Shown here one piece after another: positions 1 through 11,880 of a stretch of DNA of 64,000 bases (position 1 is the first letter of the stretch; each line of letters starts with the position of its first letter). Made by a program: the position numbers and the translations under genes. The notes beneath the pieces were generated by a model. It saw only the letters and a program-made list of their open reading frames with translations. It made no database searches and was not told the DNA's origin. Source of the stretch: Anastrepha obliqua (taxonomy: Eukaryota > Arthropoda > Insecta > Diptera > Tephritidae); assembly GCF_027943255.1 (NCBI RefSeq), contig NC_072895.1, positions 44,180,001 to 44,244,000 on the forward strand. Reading direction: 5' to 3'.

Positions 1-220
1 GTTGGCTTCACAGCTACATCTCAACTAGCACCCCATTGTATGAAACTGTCAAAATAATGAATCCTTAATGCCTGAAAATACTTTCGCTGGAGAACGTGTC
101 GCCTGCTTTTGGGCGCAGTGTGGGTTGTGCTGGTATCCTTTGACTTTTAAACTCTTCTTTACGGTGCTATTCATCTTGTGTGCATGTTTTTTTTTAATAT
201 TTCAGCACACGCACTTGTTC

Positions 221-251
<31 letters not shown>

Positions 252-759
252 GTGTAACGGTGCGTATATAAAACCATGTTTTTAGCGGTAGCATGTGCTA
301 TGGCTTTTGCTGGAATTAATGTCACACCTCATTCCCAGGCTAATTTGTCAAAACGATGTTTGCGATAGAGCTTCTTTTCATTTCGTGTTTCTTAAGAATT
401 TTTGAGGAGAAATATGAGCTAAATTCTTTAAAGGAGTCCCCTTTCACAGTTGGATTTAAATTTGTATGTTTAACTTGAAAATTGTCCTAATTTCTGGTTT
501 TTGTGATTGAAAAGTCTCTAATTTTAAGTGACGAAGAAAGTCATCAAAAAAGTTTTTAAATTAAATATTTAATTTAATATGTGTCCACATATCTGTTTTT
601 TGTGATCGAAAAAACCCTAATTCTAAGTGACGAAGAAAGTCGTCCCATTTTAAGTTAAAAATATTAAAAACTTCACTGTAATAGAGGAACAAATTTCTTC
701 TGTGCAAGTTTGAAGCAGTATGATTTAAACAATTTCCTGGGGTTTTTTATGGAGAATGT
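1..759. other. AT-rich stretch with one local duplication, no gene seen
   Basis: I see no supported gene here. A segment around 494-545 (TTTTTGTGATTGAAAAG ... AAGTGACGAAGAAAGTC) is repeated with changes at 590-645, so there is an imperfect direct duplication with a period of about 98 bp. A short TA/TG microsatellite lies at about 226-250. The 67-codon frame near the left end has low-complexity composition and no recognisable domain. Confidence 0.5.
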
Positions 760-1505
760 TAAAATCTCTTCTTTTTATTAACTACCAATAGGATCATATA
801 GTTTTTTCGCTGGAGTCGTCGGGTTAGGCCTGTGGTGTTGAAAAGTTTGCTGGCTTCCTCGTTCACGTGCCTCTGTAGTCTCATAGAGTGGGCTTCTGCT
901 TGTATTTAAATAACTTCAGCGACCGTAGGTATTGTATATCGCTATTTTGTTATATGTGGAGAATTTTGAATTCCGTCAAAGTTCAATTTTAGTATTTTCA
1001 AGTTAGGTCGCTTCGTTTTATTTTTATATGCTCCTTCCAACGTAGCTTAGCATCGAGGGTTATACTTAGATATTTGGCAGCATTTGCTTATGGAATTGGA
1101 GCACCTAGTAGCATTATTGGGCGATGGTTTGCTTTTTCATCGGTGAAGGTCACATGAATTGATTTGTTACTGTTTAATTTTATTTTCGAACATTTTTCTA
1201 CTGCGTCTATAACGGTTTGAAGTTTAACTGCCGCTACTTCGGCGGTTTTTCCTGTTGCGAGGATTGCTTAGTCGTCAGCAAAGGCGGTACTTGAAGGTAA
1301 TGGTATATCTTTCGTATACAGAAGGTAAAGAAGGGGTCAAAGGATGCTCCCTTGCGGCACGCCAGCGTTTATTTTATGTAATTTGGAGTACTCATTCCCT
1401 TGTTTTACGCGAAAATAGCATTCAGTTAAATTGAAGTGGAAGGCATGAGTTCAATTTGTGGATAAAGCCTTCATGCCAAACCTTATCGAATGCTTGCGCT
1501 AGTAA
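760..1505 (-). mobile_element. jockey-type non-LTR retrotransposon remnant, reverse transcriptase to C-terminus
   Basis: Reading the minus strand gives reverse transcriptase motifs in the correct order. AFDKVWHEGFIHKL (about 1497-1455) is the first Asp region. GVPQGSIL (about 1362-1340) comes next, followed by a stop and then PLLYLLY. FADD is at 1271-1282. KYLSITLDAKLRWKEHIK follows at about 1075-1022. The end is RHVNEEASKLFNTTGLTRR near 870-810, typical of the C-terminal part of jockey ORF2. At least two in-frame stops and one frame change show it is dead. The endonuclease domain and 5' part are missing. Similar motif order occurs in other jockey-group families, so the family is not fixed. 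Confidence 0.88.
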
Positions 1506-1950
1506 ATTCTGTGCAAGTGAATTCATTTAATTCAAAGCAGTTCTTCCGCTATTGAACAACCCATTTTCCATTTCGAATTAGTAGTACCAAACGAATTAAT
1601 TTCTTTCTACTCCCAAAATGAGTAAAATTCGCATAATCTTATTATAAATCAAACTGTAAGGTACTGCATTGGCTATCCTAGAAGTTGCATCATTAAAACG
1701 TGTGTCCATTCGGGCAGGATATCCCAGCTATAGAAACCAAAGCATTTTATAGACTATGTTCATACACTGTATACACCAAATACATCAAGTGTGCCCGCCT
1801 AACAAAGCCATCAATTCGATTTTGTAGAAATTTGGTTAATATGCTTACATACAAGTACAGTAACATAAATTGGGAAGGGGTTTTTTTTTTCTTATGTCAG
1901 TGGAATAATTGTCGACTGAAGAGGATGAAAATAAATGATTTTGATAACAA
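1506..1950. other. no gene seen
   Basis: This stretch follows the jockey remnant. It contains one 85-codon open frame (1700-1957) without any motif, signal or start context that I can support. I treat it as non-coding. Confidence 0.4.
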
Positions 1951-3310
1951 AAATTAAAAATAAACTTCTTTAAGTTCGAAAAAAAATTTTTATTGTAAGC
2001 ACATTTTTTCACAAGTTTCCTAATTTTAATTCAAACTCTAATTTTTCAGATAACAATGTAAAACAACATACCTATATACATTTTTTTTATAAAATTTGTT
2101 CTTAAAATTTTTCCGATAAAAAATGTTAAAAAAATGGATTCATTTTTTAGATAGAATTGTTCTTCATATTTTTCCGATATAATTTTAACAAAATTGTGGT
2201 TTACAATTTTTCCGATCAACCAATGTAAAAAAATTACTTTACTTTTATAGCCAATTATTTTTAGTGTTGTCATAAAAAATGTAAAAGATCGATTTTGATA
2301 TACATTGATTTTACAATTTTTTTAGATAGAAACAAATAAAAAAAACGAAACATTTTTTTAATAAAAATTGTTTTTTAAATTTTTCCGTTTAAAAATTAGG
2401 TGAAATTGCTTAATAAAAATTGTTTTTTGAAGCTTTTCGATCTGCAGATATAAAAAACAATCGATTACTTTTAGTAGTACAGTTTTTTTGTTTTTCTATG
2501 AAAATCGATTAATTTTTTTGAAATACCTACATTGCGTTTTTTTTTAATCAAACTTGGTTTTCAAATTTTTCCAATTAAAAAGGTAAAACAAAATCGATAC
2601 GTTTTTCCGATAAAAAAATATTTTTAATTAATTTTTAATAATAAATGCCCTTTGAAACCAACAAATTTAAAAAAGTCAATGAAGTAAAAGTATTTTTTTT
2701 TTATTTTTCCATAAAAAATGTAAAAAAATCGATGAATTCTTTAGATATGTACTGCTTTTAAAAGTTTTTCTAAAAAAAAATCGATCTGTTGTTTTAATAA
2801 AACTGATTTTTAAATTTTTTCGATAAAAAAGGTACGAAATTTCATTCAACTTTTTTTGTTAAACTTTTTTTTTTAATTTTACCAATAAAAAATTACAAAA
2901 AAATCTATACTTTTATTCCTAAATTAGAACAATTTTTTTTAGTAAAAATTGTTGTTTGAAATTTTGCCGATCAACAAATGTAAAAAAATGAATGAAATGT
3001 TTTTGAAATATAATGCTTTTAAGTTCAAACTATAAAAAAGAATGAATCAGTTTTTTTTTAATAAAATTTGGTGTTTAATTTTTTTGAATAAAAAAATTTA
3101 CGAAAATTCAACTAATTTTCTTCGTAAACATTTTTTTTTAGTTTTTCCCACGAAAATGTAAATAATCGATCTATGTTTTTGATATACATTGCTTTTACAA
3201 TATTTTCGATAAAATAGTATTAGAGAATTCATCAATATTTTTAATAAAAATTAATAATAATATAATTTTTTTGATACAAAATTTTGAAAAATTCTATTAG
3301 TTCAATTTAC
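1950..3310. repeat. diverged AT-rich tandem repeat field
   Basis: The stretch is built from many imperfect copies of the same phrases: TTTTTCCGATAAAAAATGT, AAAAAAATCGAT, TTTAGATATACATTGCTTTT and TAAAAATTGTTTTTTAAAT. They recur in variable order at intervals of roughly 55-130 bp. This looks like an old AT-rich satellite or a multiply duplicated intergenic segment. Two short open frames fall inside it but are by-products of the composition. The unit length cannot be fixed by eye. Confidence 0.65.
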
Positions 3311-3320
3311 ATACATTCTT

Positions 3321-3660
3321 GCTTCGGCTGACGATCTTCCCACCGCTATAAACGCAGCTGACCATCATTATTATATTTTCATATGTGTCCAAAATGATGT
3401 AAAAAAAATTCAATCGGCATAAAATAGTTTTACTTTTCAATTTTTTTTTACAAGTTCACCGGTTCAGCTGACGTGTTTTCCCCCCTCTACCGCGCAGCTG
3501 ACTATTTTTTTTTTATTCTACTAAATGTCAACAATACATGAAAAAAATATCAGCCGGTATAAAATGAGTTGGCAGAAATTTTTTTTCGACACGTTTCGTA
3601 CCCACCGCGGGTGCGCCAATTTAAAGGTATAAAACGCAGTCCAAAATCGATCGCTGGCTC
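3321..3660. repeat. short degenerate array with CAGCTGAC and GGTATAAAA motifs
   Basis: Two clear units of about 125-140 bp (from about 3321 and 3461) each contain TTC(G/A)GCTGACG, a short C-rich stretch ending in CCGC, a second GCAGCTGAC, an AT run, and GG(C/T)ATAAAAT. A third, more diverged unit ends in AGGTATAAAACGCAG at about 3628. The higher GC separates it from the AT-rich repeats to its left. The TATA-like and E-box-like words recur in register with the unit. Whether they act as promoters is unknown. Confidence 0.55.
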
Positions 3661-4100
3661 CCGGACTATAAGTTTTTCGGTGAAATGTTTTTTTTTAATT
3701 TATCGATAAAAAATGCCGATAAATCTTTTCGGCAAAAAATGTTATGAAATTTGTCCACTCTTTTTTCACATTTCGACATAATTGATTATTTTCTCAATTA
3801 TGTTCACATAAAAGCTTGGAATATTTCCTTTACTTTTCAACTTTTATGGAGAGATAAAATTTAATATTGTACATAAAATTGATCTTGAACGCTCACAATT
3901 ACAATTGAACAGCTACTATCAATCAGTTGCTAAAAGCATAAATTTATAAACTTATTTTATATTTATAATTACAAAATTTATTTTTTCCAACAACTGTGCC
4001 ACAACAGTTGAATTCTATTGTTGGCCCAAAAAATAATATTTTCATGATCCTGATCTGGATTTCTGAACTTATTTTAGTTTAATATTTATTTGAATTGAAA
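3660..4100. other. no gene seen
   Basis: AT-rich DNA without a recognisable repeat end, tRNA or coding motif. Confidence 0.4.
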
Positions 4101-4182
4101 TACCTCCGGGGGTTTGCTATTGTCTACCGAGTGGCGGGCGCTATTACAAAAACTTGTTTCTATTATTTTGTGTTTCATTATA
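4100..4182 (-). repeat. fragment of tRNA-derived SINE (middle part)
   Basis: The minus strand matches the middle of the SINE described at 10083-10397: TGAAACAC, then the run AAGTTTTTGTAATAGC, then CACTCGG and CAAACCCCCGG in the same order. The tRNA-like head and the 3' tail are absent, so only about 80 bp of an old copy remains. Confidence 0.65.
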
Positions 4183-4199
4183 CAAAAATATTTAAGCTT

Positions 4200-5270
4200 C
4201 TTTTAAAGAGCCGTCCGTAATTTAAAAAGAAAAAATTTAAATTAAATTTGCAGAGTTTCCCAAAATATATGTTTTTCTTGCTACTCCCATGCCTAAAAGA
4301 ATCACTGTTACATACCAGTATGTAAGTATGCAATAATGGATGTATGAATGTATGTATGTATGGAACATATGCGACTTAATGAATTGTTGTATGTGCTGTT
4401 GACAACACTTAGCACTTTTACTCGCGTCAAGGAAGGTGAAACAGTGAAAAAGATTACAACTCACACACCGGCATTCATAGCCTTCCTTGCGCTCGCTGAC
4501 TCCCGTCTTTGACTCTATTTCTTTAGAGTATTTTGTTGTAACCTTAACACCCATAATTGCCGCACCAGCGACATGAAATACATGCATACCTACGTACATA
4601 TACACAAGTATAATGTTTCTTGTTGATGTGGCATGCTGCCAGTAGATTGGTGTTAGATACGTATTCTTGTGGCAAGTCTTTAAATTTTTTGACATTAACA
4701 TTACACAAGGTGGGAAGAATCACAAAATATACGTACTAACTATCGGAGAGCGTATGAAAGTTGATGTTTGCACAAATGTATGTATACTACATATAAGTAC
4801 ATGCATACCTGTATAAGGTTTGTAAGCATAAATGTAGGTTTACTGCAGGTTCGAATATAGCCAAGATATGGGTATTAGGGATGTCAAACTCGACAATCCG
4901 GGATACCTATACTTTTAAAGTTCTAAATCATCTTACACCATCTTTGTGTATAAACCAGCTGGGTTTTTTCGGTACAATGTTCAATTACTGAAATATTAGT
5001 ATAGACTTTGTATCAAATTATATTAAAATAGTATGAGTAAACGGCATCCACTTCAGGTATGTAGGTAAATAATAAAATGAAGTTCCGACTTTATTATTTC
5101 AAGTACGAATCATAATACAAAGGTTTCCACACAAAACAGTGTCAGAAGACTAATTCTCCGTTTTTAGGTTTTTTGCCGCCAAGTTCTTTTCGGCATACCT
5201 TAGGTTACTTCATCAGTTATTTACGCACTAAAATATTATTAAATGCGTATAAATTTAACTATTGTTATTT
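4200..5270. other. no gene seen; short TATG repeats
   Basis: Intergenic DNA with short (TATG)n tracts near 4340-4370. A 154-codon frame on the minus strand (4237-4701) is one of the longest open frames in the window. It has no domain that I recognise, and part of it is translation of the simple repeat. Confidence 0.45.
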
Positions 5271-5272
5271 CT

Positions 5273-5576
5273 GTTGCAGCCGAATGGTTTGGTGCGTGAG
5301 TACCAATCGGAATTGAGGAGGTTTGAATCTCGATGAAAGACCAAAATGAAGAAAAAGTTTTTTCTAATAGCGGTCGTCCCTCGGCAGGCACTGACAAGCC
5401 TCGGAGTGTATTTCTGCCATGAAAAAGCTCCTCATAAAAATATATATGTTGTTCGGAGTTGGCTTGAAACTGTAATTGCCCCCACTTGTGGAACAGAGAA
5501 GCAGCCACAAAGAAGAGGAGGTGCTCGGCCAAACACCGAAAAAGGATATAACCGGCAATTATATATATATATATAT
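5273..5576 (+). repeat. tRNA-derived SINE, near full length
   Basis: The head AGCCGAATGG ... GGTTTGAATCTCG resembles a tRNA with box A and box B. It is followed by the family body: AAAAAGTTTTTTCTAATAGC, GGTCGTCCCTCGGCAGG, TATTTCTGCCATGAAAAAGC, GCTCGGCCAAACACC. The copy ends in a TA-repeat tail (AATTATATATATATAT). Other copies are at 4100, 10083, 11781, 34256, 45053, 49627 and 53107. The open frames on both strands here are only readings of the SINE. Confidence 0.85.
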
Positions 5577-5739
5577 TTCTGTTGTTACTAATGAAACAAT
5601 TTTTAACTTCAATGAAAAACCATTTTTAAAAGCCATTAATTTTTTTTAAAGGGGGGTTTTTTAAGAGCTATAGGAAAGTTTCTCAAAAAAACACAGGTAA
5701 AATTCAGAAAAATACATGAAATTTTTAGTTAAATCGATA

Positions 5740-7512
5740 GTACAGTCCATATAATTTAATGTTTGCAAATGCAAATGTTGACCGCGACTGCGCTTCAAAT
5801 GGTCCATCCGCTTAGTACAATTTTGGAATACTCTTTCCAATGTTTTGGTTGGTATCTTACATATAAATGCTTTAAGGGGTTATATACCTTGTGTTTTTCA
5901 AAAAAATCAAAATAAATTTTATTTCTTTATCGTAAAGTACAATCCCTTGAGAACATTTTCCAAAAATTTCATAGAGATCATAGAGCGTACGGCCTCATGC
6001 GGCGCTTGAAACTTTAAACGCGATTATCTCAAAAACGTGTTTTTCCAAAAATGCTTTTGCGGTGGACGCGATTGCAAAAAAAGTATTCAACCGATTTTTA
6101 TAATTTTTTTTTTAAATTGTTCGTAATTGATGTCGCCTCTTAGTGAACGATCAACTTTTTATGTATAAATTTTTATTTTGCAGATATGAATTTTTTAATG
6201 CCAATTTTAGGACTGTAGAAGTGGAGTTTTTTAAAAACATGTTCCTATTTTCACAAAAATCAAAATATTTAATATATTGATCGTTCACTAAGAAGATATA
6301 ACCCTATACTAATGAAATCTTTTCGATTTTTTGATTTCAGTTGACTTGGTGGACTTGAATCGCGTCCACCGCAAGCCTCTTCCAAAAAAAGGGTCTTGGG
6401 GGAAAACGCCATAACTCCGCCATTTTTAAATATTTTTACACAAACAAAGCCTTTTTTTTCTTTAAACATTGTAATATCCAATAATAAAAACTTTTATACA
6501 ATAAAATTATTGCTACATATCTTTAAAAAAAACCCAACTTTCGCTAATTTCACCGGACCACAAGGTATATAACCCCTTAATGTTGCCTTCCAATGCGTTA
6601 ATTGAAGCTTTAGCTTTAGCTTGAGCTTTAACATAGCCCTACAAAAAATAATCTAAAGGCGTTATATCGCACGATCTTCGTGGCCCATTGACAGGTGCCG
6701 AACGTGAAATAAAATGTTCACCGAACTCGCCTCTCAACAAGTCCATTGTTACACGTGCTGAGTGGCAGGTGTCACCGACTTACTGAAACCACATGTCATG
6801 CAGGTGAAGCTCTTGCATTTTGGGCAAAAACAAGTTGGATATCATTTCACGGTAGCGCTCACCATTCACAGTTACGTTACGATTCGCAGCATTTTTGAAG
6901 AAGTACGGTCCAATGATACCTCCAGCCCATAAACCGCACCAAACTGTGACTTTTTCTGGATACATTGGTAGCTCTTGCAATTCTTCTGGCTGATCTTCAC
7001 TCCAAATTCGACAATTCTGCTTATTTACGTACCCATTGATCCAAAAATGAGCTTCGTCGCTGAACACAATTTTTCGATAAAAAAGTGGATCTTCGGCCAA
7101 CTTTCCAAGAGCCCATTCACCAAAAATTCGGCTTCAATTCTTGCACCAACTGTATTTTGAAAGGCTTCACACCTAAATCCTTTCGCAAAATTGTCCACGT
7201 TGTTGAGTAACAGAGACCCAATTGCTGCGAACGGCGATAAATCGATAATTGATGGTCATCATTAATACTGGCCGGTACAGCTGCGATATTTTCTTCAGTT
7301 CGCACTCTACGTAAGCGTGTTGGTGGTTTGATGTCCAATAATGTAAATTTGGTTCTAAATGTAGTCACAATAGCTCGAATAGCCGCGTCAGTGGGTCGAA
7401 TAAACTGACCATAAAATGGAAGAAGCGCGCGATAAACTTTCTTAAGAGAACACGCATTTTTAAAATAAAATTCAATGATTTGCAAGCGTTGTTCGTTTGT
7501 AAGACGATTCAT
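5740..7512 (-). mobile_element. rosa-like (DD41D) mariner-superfamily transposase pseudogene, split by an insertion
   Basis: The frame starts with MNRLTNEQRLQIIEFYF at 7512 and reads a helix-turn-helix region and RRSQQLGLCYSTTW. A frameshift follows near 7135, then IVFSDEAHFW with the first catalytic Asp and VTVWCGLWAGGIIGPYFF. At 6780-6782 a stop replaces the Gln before the second Asp, and that Asp codon is itself GTC (6777-6779). CDITPLDYFL holds the third acidic residue, with 41 residues between the second and third positions, which is the DD41D spacing of rosa-type elements known from tephritids. The following Trp is a stop. The frame is interrupted at 6580 by a 701-bp element and resumes at 5871 with AFICKIPTKTLERVFQN and RMDHLKRSRGQHLH. 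Terminal repeats were not identified. The element is inactive. Confidence 0.88.
5876..6576. mobile_element. 701-bp TTAA-target element (Kolobok- or piggyBac-type MITE) nested in the rosa-like gene
   Basis: The ends are an 18-bp perfect inverted repeat, GGGGTTATATACCTTGTG, flanked on both sides by TTAA (5872-5875 and 6577-6580). The host frame without the insert contains a single TTAA, in the codons for Gly-Asn-Ile-Lys-Ala-Phe, so the target duplication is confirmed independently. There is no transposase inside. It carries the 20-mer ACTTTAAACGCGATTATCTC (6011-6030), whose variants occur at 48073, 50511 and 58490. TTAA duplication is used by both piggyBac and Kolobok superfamilies; the GGG terminus fits Kolobok better. 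Confidence 0.85.
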
Positions 7513-7599
7513 GGTTAAATCATAGACCAAACTGAAGATGTTTGACTGTGAAACAAAACACGAAACGTGCGTCAGCTGTTTAAGCCAATTGTTTAAAAA

Positions 7600-7829
7600 G
7601 ATAATAGCTAAAAACTCACCCGTTATCTTATGAGAGCTTCTCAAACAATATTGATGCAATTTTTTTCGGACTAAGTTGTTGGAAAATTATGATTATCTAA
7701 ATCATTGCACTAATCCCACGATCCCGGGATTGCGATAACCAGAACCCAAAAACTCCGGGATCGAAAATATTAAAATTCCTAGTACGTAAAATAATTGCGC
7801 AACCATTTATAACCAGCTAGTTCTGAACT
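7600..7829. other. no gene seen
   Basis: Short spacer between the rosa-like gene and a retroelement end. It contains TCCCACGATCCCGGGAT near 7715, a local near-palindrome of no known role. Confidence 0.35.
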
Positions 7830-7995
7830 AAGAGGAAGAGGAAGGCCACCTCTTCTTTGGAAATATCAGGTCGAGAAGGATTTAGCTTTATTTGGTGTGT
7901 CCAATTGGCATCAGTTAGGGCGAGAAAGAAATCAATGGCGAGCTTTGTTAAACTCGGCCAAAATCGTGTAAGTGGTTATTGCGCCAATCAATAAG
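7829..7995 (+). mobile_element. 3' end of a non-LTR retrotransposon (RTE-like tail of ORF2)
   Basis: The plus strand reads LRGRGRPPLLWKYQVEKDL followed by ALFGVSNWHQLGRERNQWRA and LLNSAKIV. This is the familiar C-terminal block (GRP..RW..EVE.DL...G..NW...A..R..WR..L..AK) of RTE-like ORF2 proteins. A GA-rich tail (AATAAGAAGAAAAAG) follows. Only about 55 codons remain, so the family is uncertain. Confidence 0.65.
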
Positions 7996-10082
7996 AAGAA
8001 AAAGTTCTACACAAAGTGCCTTATTACCAGGCTTCTTTGCCATTAAAATAGTTCCTCTTCTATCATGTTTCAATGCTAACTGACCTTTTTAACCCGTTAC
8101 CGCATATGAACCCATACATTCAATTTTATTTTCAAATTAAATATTATAAAATAATTCAAACTATTTGAATCTATCAAATTATATTTAAGAACAATAAAAC
8201 GCAAAAAAATTGTCTACGATTTTATGACATTTCGAAATAACCTTGACATTTCGAAAGTGGGTGACAAAGCAGAATTCAAGTGAGAGTGATTCATTTTCAA
8301 AAAACGATAACAAAGTAAAACGTAAGTACTTTTTGACAACAAAATATAATAATTTCATAGAGTCGATATATACATCTTTTCCCACGCATAATAATTTTTC
8401 CGCTTTTCAACTGAACTTTACAACTAGTTCATACCTATATACAGTTCGGTAAAAAAACCGAAATATAAAAATTGTTCATTATTTTTCTTATAATATGTCT
8501 TATTGATAACCGTGAATTAATATTTTTCAGCGCTTTATTAATTAATTGAGTAAAAAGTGAATACATTGAGTATAACAGTTGCTGAGTATGCAATAGCTGT
8601 GGTGTTTGAAATTACGCCTCTACAAGCCCTCCACTCCGAGGCAAGACCAAACCTGTAATATAAACCTTTTTCGTTGAATATAATGCTTTTTTGATCAATA
8701 TTTCAAGATCTGCCTTTAATATTTGTACGCTAAATATGGCTACTCTTTCTCAATTTGATGTTTATACAATATCTCAGACTAATTTTTATTTACTGCTGCG
8801 CACCTCACTTAATTAAAAATGAATATCTTACTAATATTGTGATAATACAGAATTCAATATATTCGCTTATTTCCCGGATACTAATTTTCTATTTTGCAAC
8901 TGCACAATCAAATTTTTACATTGAGTCAAATACTTGCTGGTTCTTCCTGCACGAATTTCTTCGCCTCCTACTGTATTCGACTTCTAATCGCAAGCTCGTA
9001 CTCTCCACTTAGCCTCCTACAGCGAGGTAAGCAGCATTTTTTATTGCAGTTGTTATGGCCAAGGTTGTTGTGGTTATCTTTACGATGTTGTTGTTGCTAC
9101 ATTTTTCCTTGCTTCTGACTTGTTTGGCTCTTTTCTTATGTCCACACATCATTAAGCCTGATGAAAATTGCCGCCGTGTGTTCGGCGAACACACCTTGGC
9201 GATGATCGCATGTTAGGCAGATGTTAAGCATGAGTGTATTTTATACGAGTGTGTGTGATGTGTTGTTGGTTTTTTTTATGAAGCCAGTCTTATTGCAAGG
9301 TGTAGGTAGGAATTTATGGAATATTCACATAGAAATATGCTTAGGTGTTCAGAAATGAAGAGAAATTGGATTGTGTAGGTTGACGGAAGTTTGCTGATGT
9401 CTAAGGAATGGAAGTGGAATTAATTTAAGTATATAAACATATAAGTGAAGGTAAGAATATTTGTAATAACACTGTTGAATTTTGATTCTAATTGGTAAGA
9501 AAAACCATTAGGTGACTTTTTTAAGGATAATATTGTATTATAATATTTTTTCACTTACGCAGAGGGTTATAATTAAGAATAATCAACATTAATCAGTACT
9601 ATTTGGCATTCATCAGATATTATTTTTTATTTTTTTTTTCTATTTCTGATTGCATTTAATGGTGCTTTTAACTAAGGGAATTAATAAAACAAGCGCCAGT
9701 CAAATAATTAAAAGTAACGTTAAAAAATTAAGTAATCAATTTAAATTTTACTTACGTGAAAATAAATATTGTAGGTTTTTTCTTATAGAATGATTATTAG
9801 TTCTAATTATTATTATTATTTTTAATTATTTTATAAGTATAATAAAATAATATTTTATTTAGTTTCTAATTTTCAATTTTTTGCTTAATTTTCATTAAAA
9901 AAAGTAATTTCTCCCTTTTTCGAAGTTAATCGAATTTGGGATTTTGGAAAATAAATTATTTTTAATTATTGTTTACACATAAACACCTAGAAAAGTAAAA
10001 ATATGGGCGTGATCCACTTTTTTCTCTTCTTTTATAAACTTTATAAAATTAAAAAAAATATATTATAATACTTATATATATG
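7996..10082. other. no gene seen
   Basis: About 2 kb without a recognisable gene or repeat end. Several overlapping short frames (8185-9194) on both strands have no motif and no splice context that I trust. AT content is very high between 9480 and 10080. Confidence 0.4.
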
Positions 10083-10397
10083 GCGGCCGCCGTAGCCGAA
10101 TGGGTTGATGCGTAACTATCATTCGGAATTCACAGAGGAGAACGTAGGTTCGAATCTCGGGGAAACACCAAAATTAAGAAAAAGTTTTTTTTAATAGCTG
10201 TCGTCCCTCGGAAGGCAATGACAAATCTGCGAGTGTATTTCTGCCATGAAAAAGCTCCACATAAAAATATTTGTCGTTCTGAGTCGGCTTGAAATTGTAG
10301 GTCCCTCCATTTATGGAACAATATCAAAACGAACGCTACAAATGAGAGGAAGAGCTCGGCCAAACACCCAGAAAGGGTATAAGCGCCAACATAATAT
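10083..10397 (+). repeat. tRNA-derived SINE, full length (best copy)
   Basis: The copy begins GCGGCCGCCGTAGCCGAATG, where the tRNA-like 5' stem and box A lie. Box B is GGTTCGAATCTCG at about 10149. The body carries AGAAAAAGTTTTTTTTAATA, TATTTCTGCCATGAAAAAGC, TCGGCTTGAAATTGTAGG, GGAAGAGCTCGGCCAAACAC and GGGTATAAGCGCC. The tail is TA-rich. Box A/B spacing of about 50 bp fits an internal RNA polymerase III promoter. An open frame across this copy on the other strand is not a gene. Confidence 0.9.
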
Positions 10398-11780
10398 GTA
10401 TTTTACTTTAGACTCCATCATTTAAAAAAATGATTTGGTCTGACTCCCAGAATAAAATTTTGTTTCGCGGTATAGTGTAATAATTTAGCGGATCAGTCAA
10501 AAAGTTAAAATAACTTTGAAATAGCTAACGCACTTGCATTGCGCGATAAATATTTTGTATAATATTTCTGCTAATCATACAAAATAAAAATATAAAAAAA
10601 TATTGTTGGAAATATTTAGATAATTTGGTTATAAATCCAACTAAATTTTTTTTTTTTGACTTACGAAAAATTATCCCTGGTAAGCACTGTATAGCTAGAG
10701 GGGGGGAAATTACCAAAGTCCATTTTTTCCATAAAAACTCGTATACCAATACGAAATATATTTGAAAAGATTTTATGGGGCTCAGAAAATTTCTCTCCAA
10801 CATTCGCCCTTCCATTATTTTACTTCTTTAAATATGTAAGTATATATATTTTTTGACATCCAAAAATATTTGAACTGAAAATAAGTTCTTTTAGTCACCC
10901 TCAAACCTGCACTAGACTCACAATAAATCTTTTCCGCTCCAAAATCTTTTTCACTGTTTCCAAAACAAAAGTAAGTAAACATGGCTGAATAAGCGAATTC
11001 CCCACCAAAAAAAAAACCTTATCAAAACATTTCTCATTTTTTGCTCAAATCAGTTAAGTTACATCTCCTTACTTGCTTTTAACTCCGTTTTAAGTAATCC
11101 GCTTTGGCAATGTGAAAGATTTACGAGCTGCATTGCGCTCTGTTTCTATTTACAAATACCTGCATACCACATACTTCCCCATCACAATCAATGCTGATGC
11201 TACACTTTCACTTTTCGAATTCTTTTCGCGCCACTAAAAGGGGTGCGCTCGCATCTTTATTGCACTTTCGCCCCTTTTTGCTGCGCATTGTTCTGGTGCG
11301 AGGGGAAATGTGCGGTTAATGTAGACCACCGATAAATTAGTTGCGCGGATTTTGTTCTTTTATTTTGTTTGAATTGTGGATCGTTGGCTTTTCAACAGAT
11401 TCATCTGCATTCAACCACAACAAATCATCTGCAAAAACGTTGGTGCACAGGCTCGTAAGAGAAAACGAAGGGTTTAAATTTTCAAATTGTCAACTGACAC
11501 TTGGTGCACTTTTAAAGTTTTTTGTTACGATATGAATTGAATTTACTTTTTTTTGTGGGCGTTGAAGTGAAAATTTCTAGATACACGCCTTTAAAGAGCT
11601 AAGCAAATAAGTACCTAAGTATGATGAATAATCAAAAGAAAAAAGATTGATAATCCTTCCATAATCGTGTGAAAATTCCATTTGAATTTCCAAGTAAACC
11701 AAATAACTGAAAACAATTAATATAATAATGACTATGAAGGAAAAATATTCTGGAAATGTACTGTACGAAAATTTTCTGAC
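10398..11780. other. no gene seen
   Basis: No supported gene. Short frames occur on both strands without domain similarity. The part around 11080-11340 is less AT-rich than its surroundings but shows no coding pattern that I can defend. Confidence 0.4.
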
Positions 11781-11880
11781 GGACGACGTAGCCAAATGGG
11801 AAGAATATCAAGTCGCACACCCCAAATTGTAGAAGGAGCTCGGCCAAACATCCAATAATGGGTACAAGCGCTCATATAAA
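11781..11880 (+). repeat. internally deleted tRNA-derived SINE
   Basis: The head GGACGACGTAGCCAAATGGG is joined after about 25 bp directly to the 3' part GGAGCTCGGCCAAACATCCA and GGGTACAAGCGCTCATATAA. The roughly 200-bp middle of the family is missing. Four overlapping frames on the minus strand in this area are chance readings. Confidence 0.75.

Noticed and set aside
4237..4701. 154-codon minus-strand open frame
   Set aside because: No domain, no splice or start context, and it partly translates a TATG repeat; length alone is not enough.
5239..5591. Three overlapping frames of 64-97 codons
   Set aside because: All are readings of the SINE; similar peptides arise from the other SINE copies at 10130, 45016 and 53109.
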